A stretch of DNA of 64,000 nucleotides from Alisma plantago-aquatica (lineage: Eukaryota > Streptophyta > Magnoliopsida > Alismatales > Alismataceae), in the NCBI GenBank assembly GCA_963693085.1, contig OY856411.1:72088001-72152000 (forward strand), given 5' to 3'. The notes under the pieces were generated by a model. That model searched no databases, was not told where the DNA came from, and worked only from the letters and a program-made list of their open reading frames with translations. This document shows positions 35,895 through 46,976 of this stretch, in pieces (within the stretch, counting starts at the first letter, position 1; the number at the start of each line of letters is the position of its first letter). Position numbers and translations under genes: made by a program.

Positions 35895-36926
35895 TTGCCT
35901 GACGATCAGGAGAAAACAACATTCACCTACCGCTACGATACTTATGATTTCAGAAGGATGCCCTTCAGACTCTGCAACGCCCCCGCCAGCTTTCAAAGAT
36001 GCATGATATCGATATTTTTAGATTTTCTAGAAGATATCGTAGAAGTTTTCATGGCCGACTTTTCAGTCTATGGAAAGGACTTCGATAGCTGTCTGAAAAA
36101 TCTGTCATTGGTTCTTCAAAGGTGTGAGGAGAACAGCCTGGTCCTAAACTGGGAAAAGTGCCATTTCATGGTACGGGAGGGCATCGTTCTAGGGCATAAG
36201 ATCTCAAGGCGTGGGATCGAGGTGGACGCAAGAAAAGTTGAAGCAATATCTAAGCTTCCTCCACCAAAATCCATGACGGTGGTGAGAAGCTTCCTTGGGC
36301 ACGCCGGATACTATCGAAGATTCATCAAGGACTTTTCGAAGATTTCCAAACCGTTGTCCAATCTTCTAGTAAAGGATGTTGAATTTGTTTTCTCTGACGA
36401 TTGTATAAATGCTTTTTAGGCCCTAAAAAATGCTTTAATATCACCACCTATCCTCCAAGCGCCAGAATGGGATTTACCGTTTGAGCTGATGTGCGACGCT
36501 AGCGATTACGTTGTTGGAGCAGTCCTGGGGCAAAAGAAAGATAAAAGGCACCATGTGATTTGCTATGCTAGTCGCACGTTGGACGAGGCTCAGGTAAATT
36601 ACACAACCACTGAAAAGGAGATGCTCGCGATCGTCTTCGCGTTTGATAAGTTCAGGTCGTACCTCGTCAGAGCAAAGGTCTATGTATATACAGATCATGG
36701 GGCAATAAAATACTTAATACAAAAGAAAGACGCAAAGCCCAGACAGTTGAGGTGGGCCTTATTGCTTCAAGAGTTCGACCATGAAATTATCGACAAGAAA
36801 GGAGCAGAAAATGTGGTCACCGACCACCTATCGAGGATCGTAGCTGAGAGACAGGGAGGGCCACCGATCAACGACGACTATGCCGATGAGGCTCTTATGT
36901 TGGCTGAAGCTCAAGAATTAAGAAAG
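35880..36926 (+). pseudogene. pol: A2 reverse transcriptase (internally deleted) and RNase H
   Basis: Frame 3 resumes at PDDQEKTTFTY after loss of roughly 100 RT residues covering the fingers and first catalytic region. The catalytic box reads FMAD (36048-36059) instead of the FMDD usual in Athila, so a metal-binding Asp is replaced by Ala. The thumb region (NWEKCHFMVREGIVLGH, RSFLGHAGYYRRFIKDFSK) is well kept. A TAG at 36417-36419 precedes RNase H ([49 protein letters not shown]). It is enzymatically dead but clearly Athila-type. Confidence 0.88.
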
Positions 36927-38241
36927 CTTACCATGGTTTGCAGATATCTACAATTATCTTGCTTGCGGAGAACTGCCTCCTGACATCACGTACAATCAGA
37001 AAAAGAAGCTATTCGCGGATGCTAAAAACTACTACTGGGATGATCCTGTCCTGTTCAGAAGATGCGCTGACAACTTATACAGGTGATGCATCCCAGAGGA
37101 AGAAACCGCGAACATCCTGAAAGAATGCCACGCCTCCCCCTATGGTGGACACCTGGGTAGCGAAAGAACAGCTGCAAACGTGCTACAGTTAGGATTTTAC
37201 TGGCCCTCCTTATTTAAAGATGTTGCACAATTTATAAAAGTTTGCAAAGAGTGCCAGTTTACAGGGAACATAGGGCGAAGGAATGAAATGCCGATGGCGA
37301 GCAGGATCGAAGTAGAAATATTCAACGTGTGGGGGATTGACTACATAGGACCTTTTCCTCCATCCCGGGGGTACCAATACATACTAGTGGCAGTAGACTA
37401 TGTATCAAAGTGGGTAGAAGCTGTAGCCACCCAAACATGTGATGCCAAGTCGGTAATCAAGCTATTCGAGAAGGCAATCTTTCCTCGTTTCGGTGTACCG
37501 CGCACTGTTATAAGCGACGAAGGGTCGCACTTTGGAGAGAGGCAGTTTGAAGCACTCATGCGCAAGTATGGAGTAAAGCACAAGATCTCTACACCCTACC
37601 ACCCACAGACGTCAGGGCAGGTAGAGGTTTCCAACAAACAAATCAAGCAGATCTTGGAGAAAACTATCATCCGAATGAGGAAAGACTGGTCTATGAAACT
37701 CGACGACGTGCTTTGGGCCTACCGGACTGCTTACAAAACGCCCATTGGAACCACCCCCTACAAGCTTATCTATGGAAAATCCTACTATCTGCCTTTAGAA
37801 TTCGAACACAAGGCCCTTTGGGCAATCAAGTTCCTAAACATGGACCTCAAAAAAGTAGGAGAAAAGAGGTTTTTGCAGCTCCAGGAGCTCGAAGAGCTGA
37901 GAATGAATGCCTATGAAAATGCAAAAATCTAAAAATAGAGGACAAAAGAGTGGCATGATGCCCACCTAAAGAGAAAAGATGTAAGCGAAGGGGATACTGT
38001 TTTGTTATTCAAGTCCTCCATTCGTCTTTTTCCTGGGAAACTACAAATGAGATGGTCATGACCGTTCACTGTATTGAAGATATACCCGTCAGGAATGATG
38101 GAGCTCTACGACAAGGACAATCCGACCAAGGTCTTTCAAGTGAATGGGCACAGAGTAAAAAGGTTCTATAAGGATGAAGCTTTTGTCAGGAGAGCAGAGA
38201 TCAACCTGCTGGATATGGGTACTGTAGAAGGCCGAACGTGA
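36927..38241 (+). pseudogene. pol: A2 integrase, frameshifted and with several stops
   Basis: A shift near 36925 moves the frame to 1. The domain before integrase ([12 protein letters not shown]) leads into a zinc-binding HHCC module ([17 protein letters not shown]), with TGA at 37084-37086. The core shows the triad in [17 protein letters not shown] and GQVEVSNKQ. The C-terminal part has stops near 37931 and 38058 but continues to PTKVFQVNGHRVKRFY and ends at TGA 38239-38241. In Athila this completes the gag-pol polyprotein. The context after the stop (GATCCTACACCGGTCGAGC) resembles that after the A1 gag-pro stop. Confidence 0.88.
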
Positions 38242-38284
38242 TGATCCTACACCGGTCGAGCTGGCGACGCAAACTTCAACGCTT

Positions 38285-38302
38285 CTCGGGAGGCAACTCG
38301 AG
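38285..38302 (+). promoter_or_regulatory. Conserved hairpin with AGGCAA loop after the pol stop (A2)
   Basis: CTCGGG-AGGCAA-CTCGAG forms a 6-bp stem with one G-T wobble. Compared with A1 the loop is identical, while stem pairs 1 and 3 change from G-C to C-G and T-A to C-G with pairing kept. Confidence 0.7.
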
Positions 38303-38689
38303 TTTTTCTTTCTCCCCTAGATATAGGATGCCTTTTTATTATTCTCTGTAAAGCAAACATTATGGACTGTAATAAGGCTCGAGTCAGGGCACGCGCCGAG
38401 CGTTCTGACTCTTCTGTTTTATGGGCCACTGCTCTATCGAGGAGTAATACCATCTGAGGTCGGGGACTTTTCTCTAAGACAATGATGTTTTACCCTTCAG
38501 TAGCTTTTTCTTCGCCTAGTTTTAGTTTTTTGCCGCTTACCGTACCGGGCAGCATCTCAGCTGGGCGCAGAACCGCTTGTATTGGGCGATGGTTTCCCGG
38601 GCTTCGCAAGGGCAGCAACGGACGACAGCCCGGCATGCACCCGGATCGTGCATAAGAGTTTTTGCACTCAATTAGACCGATGGGACTAC

Positions 38690-39160
38690 GCGTCTCGGGA
38701 AAGGCCTGTCTAAACGCCCGACGCACGCCCCTGGAATGCCCGATTTACCCCCAGCTAAGTTTGCTATATATAGTAAGGTGGATTTACCGTGTCGGGTTAC
38801 CACACTTGCTCTTTTCAGACACCTGTATCATTTAGTAATCTACTTTTTCTCATGTGTCGTCCATTTTCCTTCACCCTTGTATCGGATGATGTCTCCAAAG
38901 AGCAAGGGTATAGCCCGACAGTCTGTTTGCCCGACATAGGTTTTATATCACGCGCGGCGTATCGGTCGACAATCTGAGTTGCTTTTTCTTATCGCCCGAC
39001 ACGCATAACTCACGACACGACTTCCATTCATGCTTTCCCGATAGTACCATATCGGGCGACACGTTTTTCCGACATGTAAACCTATCAGGCAATTGCTTCG
39101 TACAACCGTGTCGCCCGATATTCATGTCGGGCAACACAGCTTTTATCTGTATCGTCCAGT
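38690..39160. repeat. Internal A2 array of GCCCGAYA palindromes
   Basis: Half-sites CCCGAC or CCCGAT occur near 38716, 38914, 38930 (step 16), 38995, 39037 and 39113, several as inverted pairs. CCCGATA-N6-TATCGGG spans 39037-39056. A 30-bp near-palindrome with arms containing GCCCGATA and TGTCGGGC around TTCA spans 39108-39137. The motif matches the LTR cluster. Confidence 0.75.
38764..38773 (+). promoter_or_regulatory. Internal TATA box in A2
   Basis: CTATATATAG lies inside the internal motif cluster, about 120 bp before ATG 38886. It is as strong a TATA box as the LTR one. Confidence 0.55.
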
Positions 39161-40592
39161 CTTGCATCGCCTTGGTTTTTCTTTTGATGGACGATACACC
39201 GGGCTTTACATCGCGACAAGTTTTATAGCGATTACAGTTTTTCCCGACCTAACATATAAGTGATCGATGGGCTTGATAACAGGTATGGCTCACATGAAGC
39301 AAACCTCTGGCCGCTCCGACAACCAAGGCACATGAATCAGAATTGCGGCCGCAGATGAAGCAACAACTGTCGGACAGAAACATCAGAACCAGAGAAAGGA
39401 TGGATTTTTCTTTATTTGGTAGCCCCAGAGGAGGATCACTTTCTTATCTAGGCTGCTTTGAGCTTCCTCCTTGAGTGCTTTGCACTTGTTCCGGCTGCAT
39501 CAGCTGGAGAAATAAAATGGAGGCAGCAAAGAAGCATATTGCAACTTCTCCATGGCACAAGCGCACCCAGCTGACTCCAATAAGGAGGAGCATATTGCAG
39601 CTTCGCCATGGAAGAAGCGCATCAGCCAGCTAACCCTCATTGGACTAGCATGACCTCGCCATGTCTTCTTTACTAATTTGGGACAGAGTGTGGAGTAAGT
39701 TTGGGGGGTACCCATGTACCAGTGAGGGAGGTATAAAATTCTTCTTTTCTTCAAGCTCTCCACACTTTGTGCCATTTTGTTCTTCTCCTATATCATGTGT
39801 ATGTACAAAGTTGCTATAATAGTAAAAACCTGATGCGACTCCTTGCAAAGTTTGTTTTCTATGCGCTTAACGAGATGCAAGTTTTGTTACATCTTTCTGA
39901 TAATGCTGCCTCAAACAACAAAAGATTATGTTTTGCCATGCAAAAAATTTTGAAAAATATAATAATCTCGCAAACAGCTAAGAGACGAGTATGGAGAAGG
40001 AAAAAGCTGCCCAAATAGCAGAAATCTCTCTTTTTCCCTCACCCAACGAAAATCCCAAAAAGAGAAAGAAGCCTTATGAGTGTGAATAAAAGCATGAGAG
40101 TTATGCCCAATAAAAGAAAAGAAAAAAAATATATATACACACTTGTTTTCCAAAAGTACCCATCTTTAGGCATGGTAGATCTGGGGCAGTGGTAAGTAGG
40201 ATGTGAAATCACTGCTCTAAAGCCAACTGGCTTGGACTGCAGGGACCACTTGCCCGCTAACGGACCCTTATCTGGATGGACTGATGGGAAATGAGAAGAA
40301 CCCCAAAAAAGCCTTAGCCTACCCTATACACAACTTTCCGCCCCAAAAATAAAGTTGTTTGGTGTGTAAGCTAACTTTGGAATCATATAACAAAGTCTCG
40401 TTGAAGCTGTAGAGAAGAATTTTACTGAAATAATAAAGCAAGGAAACACATGGTCTTTTGTTCATAAGTGAGACAGCATTACCTCTAAGGCATCGTGACT
40501 CTTGTTTCACCTTTTGAACTGAAAGTTGCACCGAGCAAGAAGAAGCATCACAAAATAAAGTTTAAATATTGATTGAGGACAATCAAAACACT

Positions 40593-40606
40593 AAGTTTGG
40601 GGGAGT
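40593..40606 (+). other. Polypurine tract of A2
   Basis: AAGTTTGGGGGAGT directly precedes the 3' LTR start. Confidence 0.85.
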
Positions 40607-42395
40607 TGATAACACCAAATTTTGTGATATTTTAGACTATTTTTCTATTATCAAAACTACCCTTTTAAACTGTTTTCCTCTCTTTTATAAGTACTTTTGT
40701 AATAATTCACCAAACCACGCTCTTAATCCAATATTTCCATCTTTTGCAGAGTTTTTCCTCATTTTGGTACGTTTATCATCAATAAGGCCGTCCCGGCCCA
40801 CAAATAAGCTCCACCTGCTTTCGGCCTTCCTAACGCCCGATACGAGCACTTCCCGAAAGGGTAGCGCGACACAACGGCGCGTGATATGGGGATGCCGCGT
40901 AGAAAGAAACTGACAGACGACACGTCTTTTACCCGATAGGGAGCCGAGCTCGCCACGACAACCCAAGCTTGTCACACGACACATGCTACCCACCGACAGG
41001 CGCCACCCGTCATGTGACCGACAGCCGACACCCCTATGTCGAGCGATATCAGCATCGGCCGTCCACCGACCCGCAAAAAAGGAGGACACGTGGCGCTTTG
41101 AGCACCATAACTTCCCCCAACTGCGGCCTATAAATAGCAGCTACATGAAGCCAAAAAGACAGTTCACACAGTTGGGAACCTTGAGCGATCTTCGGAGGAA
41201 AACTACGAGAGCAAGAGTATCGTGCCTCGGTGCTCGTCCCGGGCAACTCTAGGTGAGGTCTTCCTCATCCCGAGAGGGAGGGGATGGTTCACTTAGGACC
41301 GTCCCGGGCGACACTACAGGCCAATATCAGCCAACATTGATGAGCAACACAAGTGCCCGACAGTAGATGCATCGCTCCATACCCGACACGATATCGAACC
41401 CGATACGCTTCGCCCGTCCTTAGCGTGCCACCCGAGAGGGTGCGCCACCTGACATGAGCATATCGGCCAGGGTCCTTGAGCGATACAGTCGGCCATCACG
41501 GTGTGCCGCCTGAGAGGGTGTGCCGCCTGACACTGCTGTATCGGGCTAGGCTCCTGACCGGTATCGGGCTGGAGAGCTGCAGTAGTCTATCGTCCTTCTA
41601 CATCAACAAGGCGACATTTATCTTTATTTCTATTATTTATTTCTTTACTTATGCACTATAATTAAGACCTTTAATGCTATGGAAATGGAAGAGCTTAATT
41701 ACTTGTTGCTCTATGCTTGGTGTAATTGTTGAATGACTGCTATGTTTAATATCTGAACTCTAGCTTGCATGTTTGGATCGCATTTCGCTTAGCTACCGAA
41801 TCGTGTTTTTCCCGTCGCAACAACTTCGAGAGATGTGTTGTGGCTCTAGTGTTTGGTCCGATTCTGGAGTATGAGAGTGCCTGGAACGGAGTTGCTTCAG
41901 TAACATTCCACTCTAACTAAGTCCAGCAACCTCAAGAGGGGTGTTGATGCTTGGTTAGAGGTACCCGCTCTGAGAGGAGGGGTACAGGATGCTCCTGCTG
42001 TCACTTGTTTTACCAAAGTTTATCCTTCGCACCTTGCTTTAGCTCTAGTTTGATCTTTCTATTTCTGTTGCATGAAAACCCCTAAAAAACTGCTAAATGA
42101 CTAAAACCTTAAATCTTTCTTGTAACTCTAGTTGGGGATAGTTTTCTTTGTTTTGTTTGTGACATCTTATTGTTTCCCCTTGGGGAATTTACTATCTCTT
42201 TGTACCTGCTGGAGTGTAGCGTGTCAATTCGGAGTTCTCAACACTACCACCCTTGTCCCTGTGTTCAACCCCGTATATCTATTTCGACCCCGTAAGCAAA
42301 GTTGCGGGGGCCTAGAAGAGTTCGGGTTATAAATTTAAAAGTCCGACTAACTTCAAATCCGCCTCCAATTTTGGACGCGCAATTTAGGCCGGTCA
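40607..42395 (+). mobile_element. A2 3' LTR, complete
   Basis: 1789 bp, starts TGATAACACC and ends CCGGTCA, followed by the target duplication ACATG. TATA box at 41128-41137; CCCGAY motifs upstream at 40820-41060 and downstream at 41350-41560. Relative to the 5' copy it has an extra partly duplicated stretch of about 70 bp (41424-41545, GTGCCRCCYGAGAGGGTG repeated). Not coding. Confidence 0.92.
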
Positions 42396-42400
42396 ACATG

Positions 42401-44996
42401 TTATCCAACTAGTTAAGCATGTTTATGTTAAAACACATTTTCATAAACAACCCTGAATAAGTTGTTGGTAAGTAAATAGCATACACTTGTAGGTTGGGGA
42501 ATGAATGATGATACATTGATTTATCTATGAGAAGTGAAGAAACCCAATCCTTATTCTGAACATGTCCATGAAAGATGACAAAGTTGCATAGAATTTAATT
42601 ATTGATGATACAATATATTTTATTCGAGTCTAAATAGATGTTAACAAAAGTGGCCAAAGGTGTCACTTCTTCATTCATTGTCAAAGGTGGTATCATTAGT
42701 TTCTTTAGAAACAATAGAGGTATTGTGCAAATGAAATATATCTCATTAACCTTTATTATAGCCATTGAACATAATATAAGTGACATGGTCCATAGGTTGT
42801 CAATGGTGATCTCTTGCTCAAGGCTTTGAGTTGTGACTTGGCCCATGCTCATCCATTTTAGGAGGATAGAATATCTTTTATTTATTAATTATATTGGACT
42901 CATTTAAAAGATTGACAAATGTGATTAGAAACTACCAAAAATCCTCAATTCAAATGATACATTTATATTTGTTTTCTTTGATGTAGGGAAAAGAGAACAA
43001 TAGATCTTGGAAACTATAGAGTCTTAATGTATTTCTAATGATTATACTTCATAAAATGAATTATGATTCTATCTTGAAGAATGCCGTATGGAAAGGATGT
43101 TTACTGTTGGGAAGTTGTGTTCTAATTTATAAAAATCTCACTTGTAAACCCATTTACTCCTTCCTGTTGGGGATACTACTATAATATTCATGATAAATCT
43201 TACAAAGATAATTAAAATACTCTAGGAAATCAATTTCAAGTGAAGGTAGTTGAAGAAAACAATTTTACTAGGAGGGCCTTTCTAGCATTGACAAAAATTA
43301 AGAGGCGTAATTAAAGAAAACTCTTGAGTCTTATCTAGTGAATCTTTCATTGCATGTATCCTAGACTCTCAACACTGATCTGGGAACTTTTCTATTGATA
43401 TGATGCATATTATACATAAACAAATAATTATATCATTCATTTATTGTTCAATAATTCTTGAATAATTGGTTGTTGTCATATTTTATATTAGGTTGTTATA
43501 ATTGTGGGTGCAATCACACAATAAAAATTGATATATAAAATCTAGGATATCAATATTACTTCATTGGAAGTTTTACATGACAAACTAGATTGAAGGACGA
43601 AAAAGGTTTTGGGGACTAGTAGTGGATCACGGAAAATATGTGAGTTCCAGCCACCTAAACATATGACTTTAGTAGTATAGTCTAGAAACCTCATTTCCTC
43701 AAAGTAAGTATGATAAAATGGTCATCAATAAAGATTTTGGTGATCTTAAAGATTTTCCTTGTATATGTGGGAAATCATCTTCAAAAAAGCTATTAGTATA
43801 GCCACATGAAAACTAGCGCAAGAAAATTATCTGGGTAGATCACTGGATAAAATATGTCACCTTGATGGGAAAAGATAATGGTTATTAGAATTTAATACCA
43901 ATACTAAATTAGTTCTTCTATTATTTTTTTAATTTTGAAGAAATTCAACTATGGAAAATGTTTGTTGTGTTATTGGTTGAAATGCAAAGAAATAGAATTA
44001 GAAATAATTAAAGGTAAATTACATCAGATTAAGGCCTTATAATGAGTTTTTGATGGGTGTCACTCAAAATACCCTTGTATGGTGTATGTTGGCATGACAC
44101 TTTGAATGAATTGTGATAAAACTAATGGTTGATCAATAGGGTCTGGTTTAATGATAAATTTCTTAAGAAAAAGACACACAAGGATATAAACTTCAAAAAA
44201 TGAATAGATTCTCTATGTAGGATGGACCTTACCTGTTTTGGTTTAAGTGAACTTAAAAATCTAGATAGCTAATAGTTTGAAAATGGAGTGACCATAATGT
44301 TAATAAGGAAACTAGAAAAACAATAGAGTTTCATCAAAAATTAGGAGTAAATGCATAAGAGGTCGACCAAAATATTAGGACGAGACACTGGGTTTTGCAC
44401 CAAAAAGGTGTTAGACACTCCCCTGTCAATTAAACTTAGTATTCTGATCCTAGCAAGGTAAAAACAAATTATTATTTTATATAATATGTCTTATATGGGC
44501 AAAATACGAAAATAAAGGAGAAGAAGCATGCATACATTATAATGGAATTAAAAGGAGGGTCACAAATATAATAATAATCTAAACAAGACTATTAATTACA
44601 TATGGTTATATAGTCAAACACTTTGATATTTGAAATGGGTTGGAGGAAGCAAACCATTATTGAGGTTTGATCCAATCTACCTTTCTTGTACATATTAATA
44701 ATGGTAATAGTATCACTTTCATTTCTAAATCAAAGAAAAGGGATTAAAATCGCAAAGTCATTCCTTTCTATAGAGTCTTAGAGGTTAGAAAAAGTGTCTA
44801 ATTGTTTGCAAGGTGTCTAGTTGTCAACTTAAAAAGATAGTATGTGGCAAACTGGGTTTGTGGAGGCTACAAATCCTAAATGAAAATCATAAGTTTGTTT
44901 GTATAGGTTCTATGGGGTGCTTAAGGTTAGAATTTAATTAACTTGCAATTGATAAAATAAGGATCTAGAATGATGTAAGGCAGATCTCTAGTTAGT
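42401..44996. other. Unassigned AT-rich region
   Basis: Right flank of A2, continuing the sequence interrupted at 18446. No open frame above about 85 codons has a recognisable domain and no LTR edges are seen. It is probably old decayed DNA. Confidence 0.5.
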
Positions 44997-46634
44997 TGAT
45001 GTGCACAAATCATAACACTTTTTGAACCATTTCTGGGTGCGTAACTCACTCATTTTGACCATAATTGTAATCAAAATCATACTAGATTTCCCATTTTTAG
45101 TTGGTTTACTCTCTTCATGTTTGTGATTGTAGGTACATAATAATGACAAGGAAATGGGGTTAATCCAATCAAAATCCTACCTTAGTTGGATTCCCCAAGT
45201 GATTCTACATGTTTTTGGGAACTTCTCAGAAACTCGGTGTGTCATTTGTTGAACACACTATGTTATATTATAGATAGATATGTTTCCTCCTGATGAGAAG
45301 CAACACAGCGTGTTTCTCAATGACATGTCGTGTCTCTTCATTTGAAGTGTTTGCCAAAGTCCCTGACTCACAACACGACGTTTGTATAGTAACACACAAT
45401 GCGTTCACTTCACCCAAATTTTCCAGATCTCCACTGACTATCAGCAACATGATGCTTCACATCATGGACATGGGGTGCACCCCTTAAGTGGGGATTTCCA
45501 CTTTCAGTTGCTAAGTATGACATGCCCTGTCGTCCCCCCCTGACACGTTGTCTCCAGGACAATTTTTGTACTTTTTGAGAGCAATTGTCCCTCATTTCTA
45601 AATAATAAAGGAAACCCATGGGATGCTTATGACTCATCATTGGGAGTACTTTTTGACCATAGATAAGAGCAAAGGAGAAAGGAGGTAATTTTGGAGAAGA
45701 AGAGGTGGTTACTCGAGAGAGGACCTCTTCTCTACTTCATTCTTCTTCACGGACTACAATGGATTATCCGCTCCATTCCAACCACTCAAGAGAGAAGGAT
45801 GTTGGACAAGGAATAGTTGAAAGGACAAAATTTCATCTTCTGGATGGATTACCTACTTGTTCTTCCTATCCTATGGGTTCCTTTGTTATTCCTCTTCTCT
45901 GCGTATGTTCTGCTCCATGATTTACAACTTGTACTTCCCTTTCATCACTATGAGTGAGCAGAATTCGATTCTTGGGCATGGGAGAGTAACTCCCATGTCA
46001 TGATCTATGAAATCTCAAATTTCATGTTTAATGCTAGTTAATTTACAGTTCTAAGATATGCTTTAGTGTTTATTTTGTTGTTTACATGACTGACCATCTT
46101 TCTTCCATGTCATATGCTTCTTTATATAATCTGGAAAGATATGTTAAAAAGTAAGGAGTAGCTATAGTGGCAACATATCCTTGACCGCGGGAGTGGTAGG
46201 GATTATGTTGAGGATCCAAGGTTTTTAGTTTGAAACTAAGCATAAGTACGGGAGTGCTAGGTGGAGTTAGAACTATCTCACATCACCTGGAGGAGTGTAA
46301 CAGTGACAAACCTCATTTCTCCATTTGAATAGTATGTCTAAATTCTATGATTGTATGTAAATTGTGACGTGAAAGTGAAATTCCATGTCCAATATCATCT
46401 TTATTTGATCTTAATTATCCTTCAAGTGATTAGGATTTTACATTTTCTTTTAACTTGCCTTTTGTTTTAATCTAAAATCCAACCAACCTTTGAAATCGAT
46501 CTATATTGTTGAACATCAACACTTGCGTTGAACAACCCTGCTCCTTGGATGACCTCGATAATACTACACACACTTGTATACCTGCAGGGTATTGTTTGAG
46601 TTTATAAATTTAAGACTTGTGCACACGGTTAACA
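44997..46634 (+). mobile_element. 5' LTR of the old Athila element
   Basis: 1638 bp, nearly the same length as the A1 LTR. Palindromic remnants such as AACACAGCGTGTT (about 45302-45314), GTGTGTC...GAACACAC (45238-45258) and AACACGACG (45371) cluster in its first third. A possible TATA-like TAAATAATAAAGG is near 45599. Three open frames of 60-76 codons within it have no domain. Confidence 0.62.
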
Positions 46635-46641
46635 AGTTTTT

Positions 46642-46659
46642 TTCTGCCATTGTCGGGGA
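46642..46659 (+). other. Decayed Athila primer binding site
   Basis: TTCTGCCATTGTCGGGGA matches the A1 site at most positions and has the same spacing from the LTR end (CAAGTTTTT). Confidence 0.75.
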
Positions 46660-46976
46660 ACATCAATATTTTTGTTAGAATAACAAGTGTTGATAGTAAG
46701 CAAGACTAGATCACACCCTCATTTTATCATTCCATCATCATTTTTACTGTCTATCATATTTTCCACTATTTGCTAAGTGTTTCTTGCCCACTTATTAATT
46801 TTTTATATTGTATGCGGTGTTTGAAAATGGGTCCTCAACTATCCATATTTTTATAACTAGAGATCGAGCGCACATTCAGTAGCTAAAGGTGAGCAAGAAG
46901 GAGTGAAAGCTCTTCAGACTTGGAGATTTTACCTTCATCTTCACCACCATCTTCACCTGATCACTAAGAACCAACC

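Larger units (their letters stand above)
38303..40592 (+). other. A2 3' region: motif cluster, lost 3' ORF, non-coding tail
   Basis: It holds an internal copy of the LTR motif cluster, a TATA box at 38764 and an orphan ATG with 11 sense codons before in-phase decay (MMSPKSKGIARQ, 38886). A1 has its ORF2 in the equivalent place; here no coding sequence for it survives. A 56-bp near-direct repeat lies at about 39530-39640 (GCATATTGCA). The rest (39650-40590) shows nothing recognisable. Confidence 0.65.
18447..42395 (+). mobile_element. A2: degraded Athila-type Ty3/gypsy element carrying nested insertions
   Basis: LTRs start TGATAACACC (18447 and 40607) and end GGTCA (33970 and 42395). ACATG flanks both ends (18442-18446 and 42396-42400), an exact 5-bp target duplication. 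The 5' LTR is interrupted by A1 and by a Tekay-type LTR segment; the 3' LTR is whole (1789 bp). The internal part (33971-40606) has an Athila PBS, shortened gag-protease, broken RT, RNase H and integrase, a long 3' region and a polypurine tract. Over the first 108 LTR bases the two copies differ at six sites, so A2 is clearly older than A1. Confidence 0.9.
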
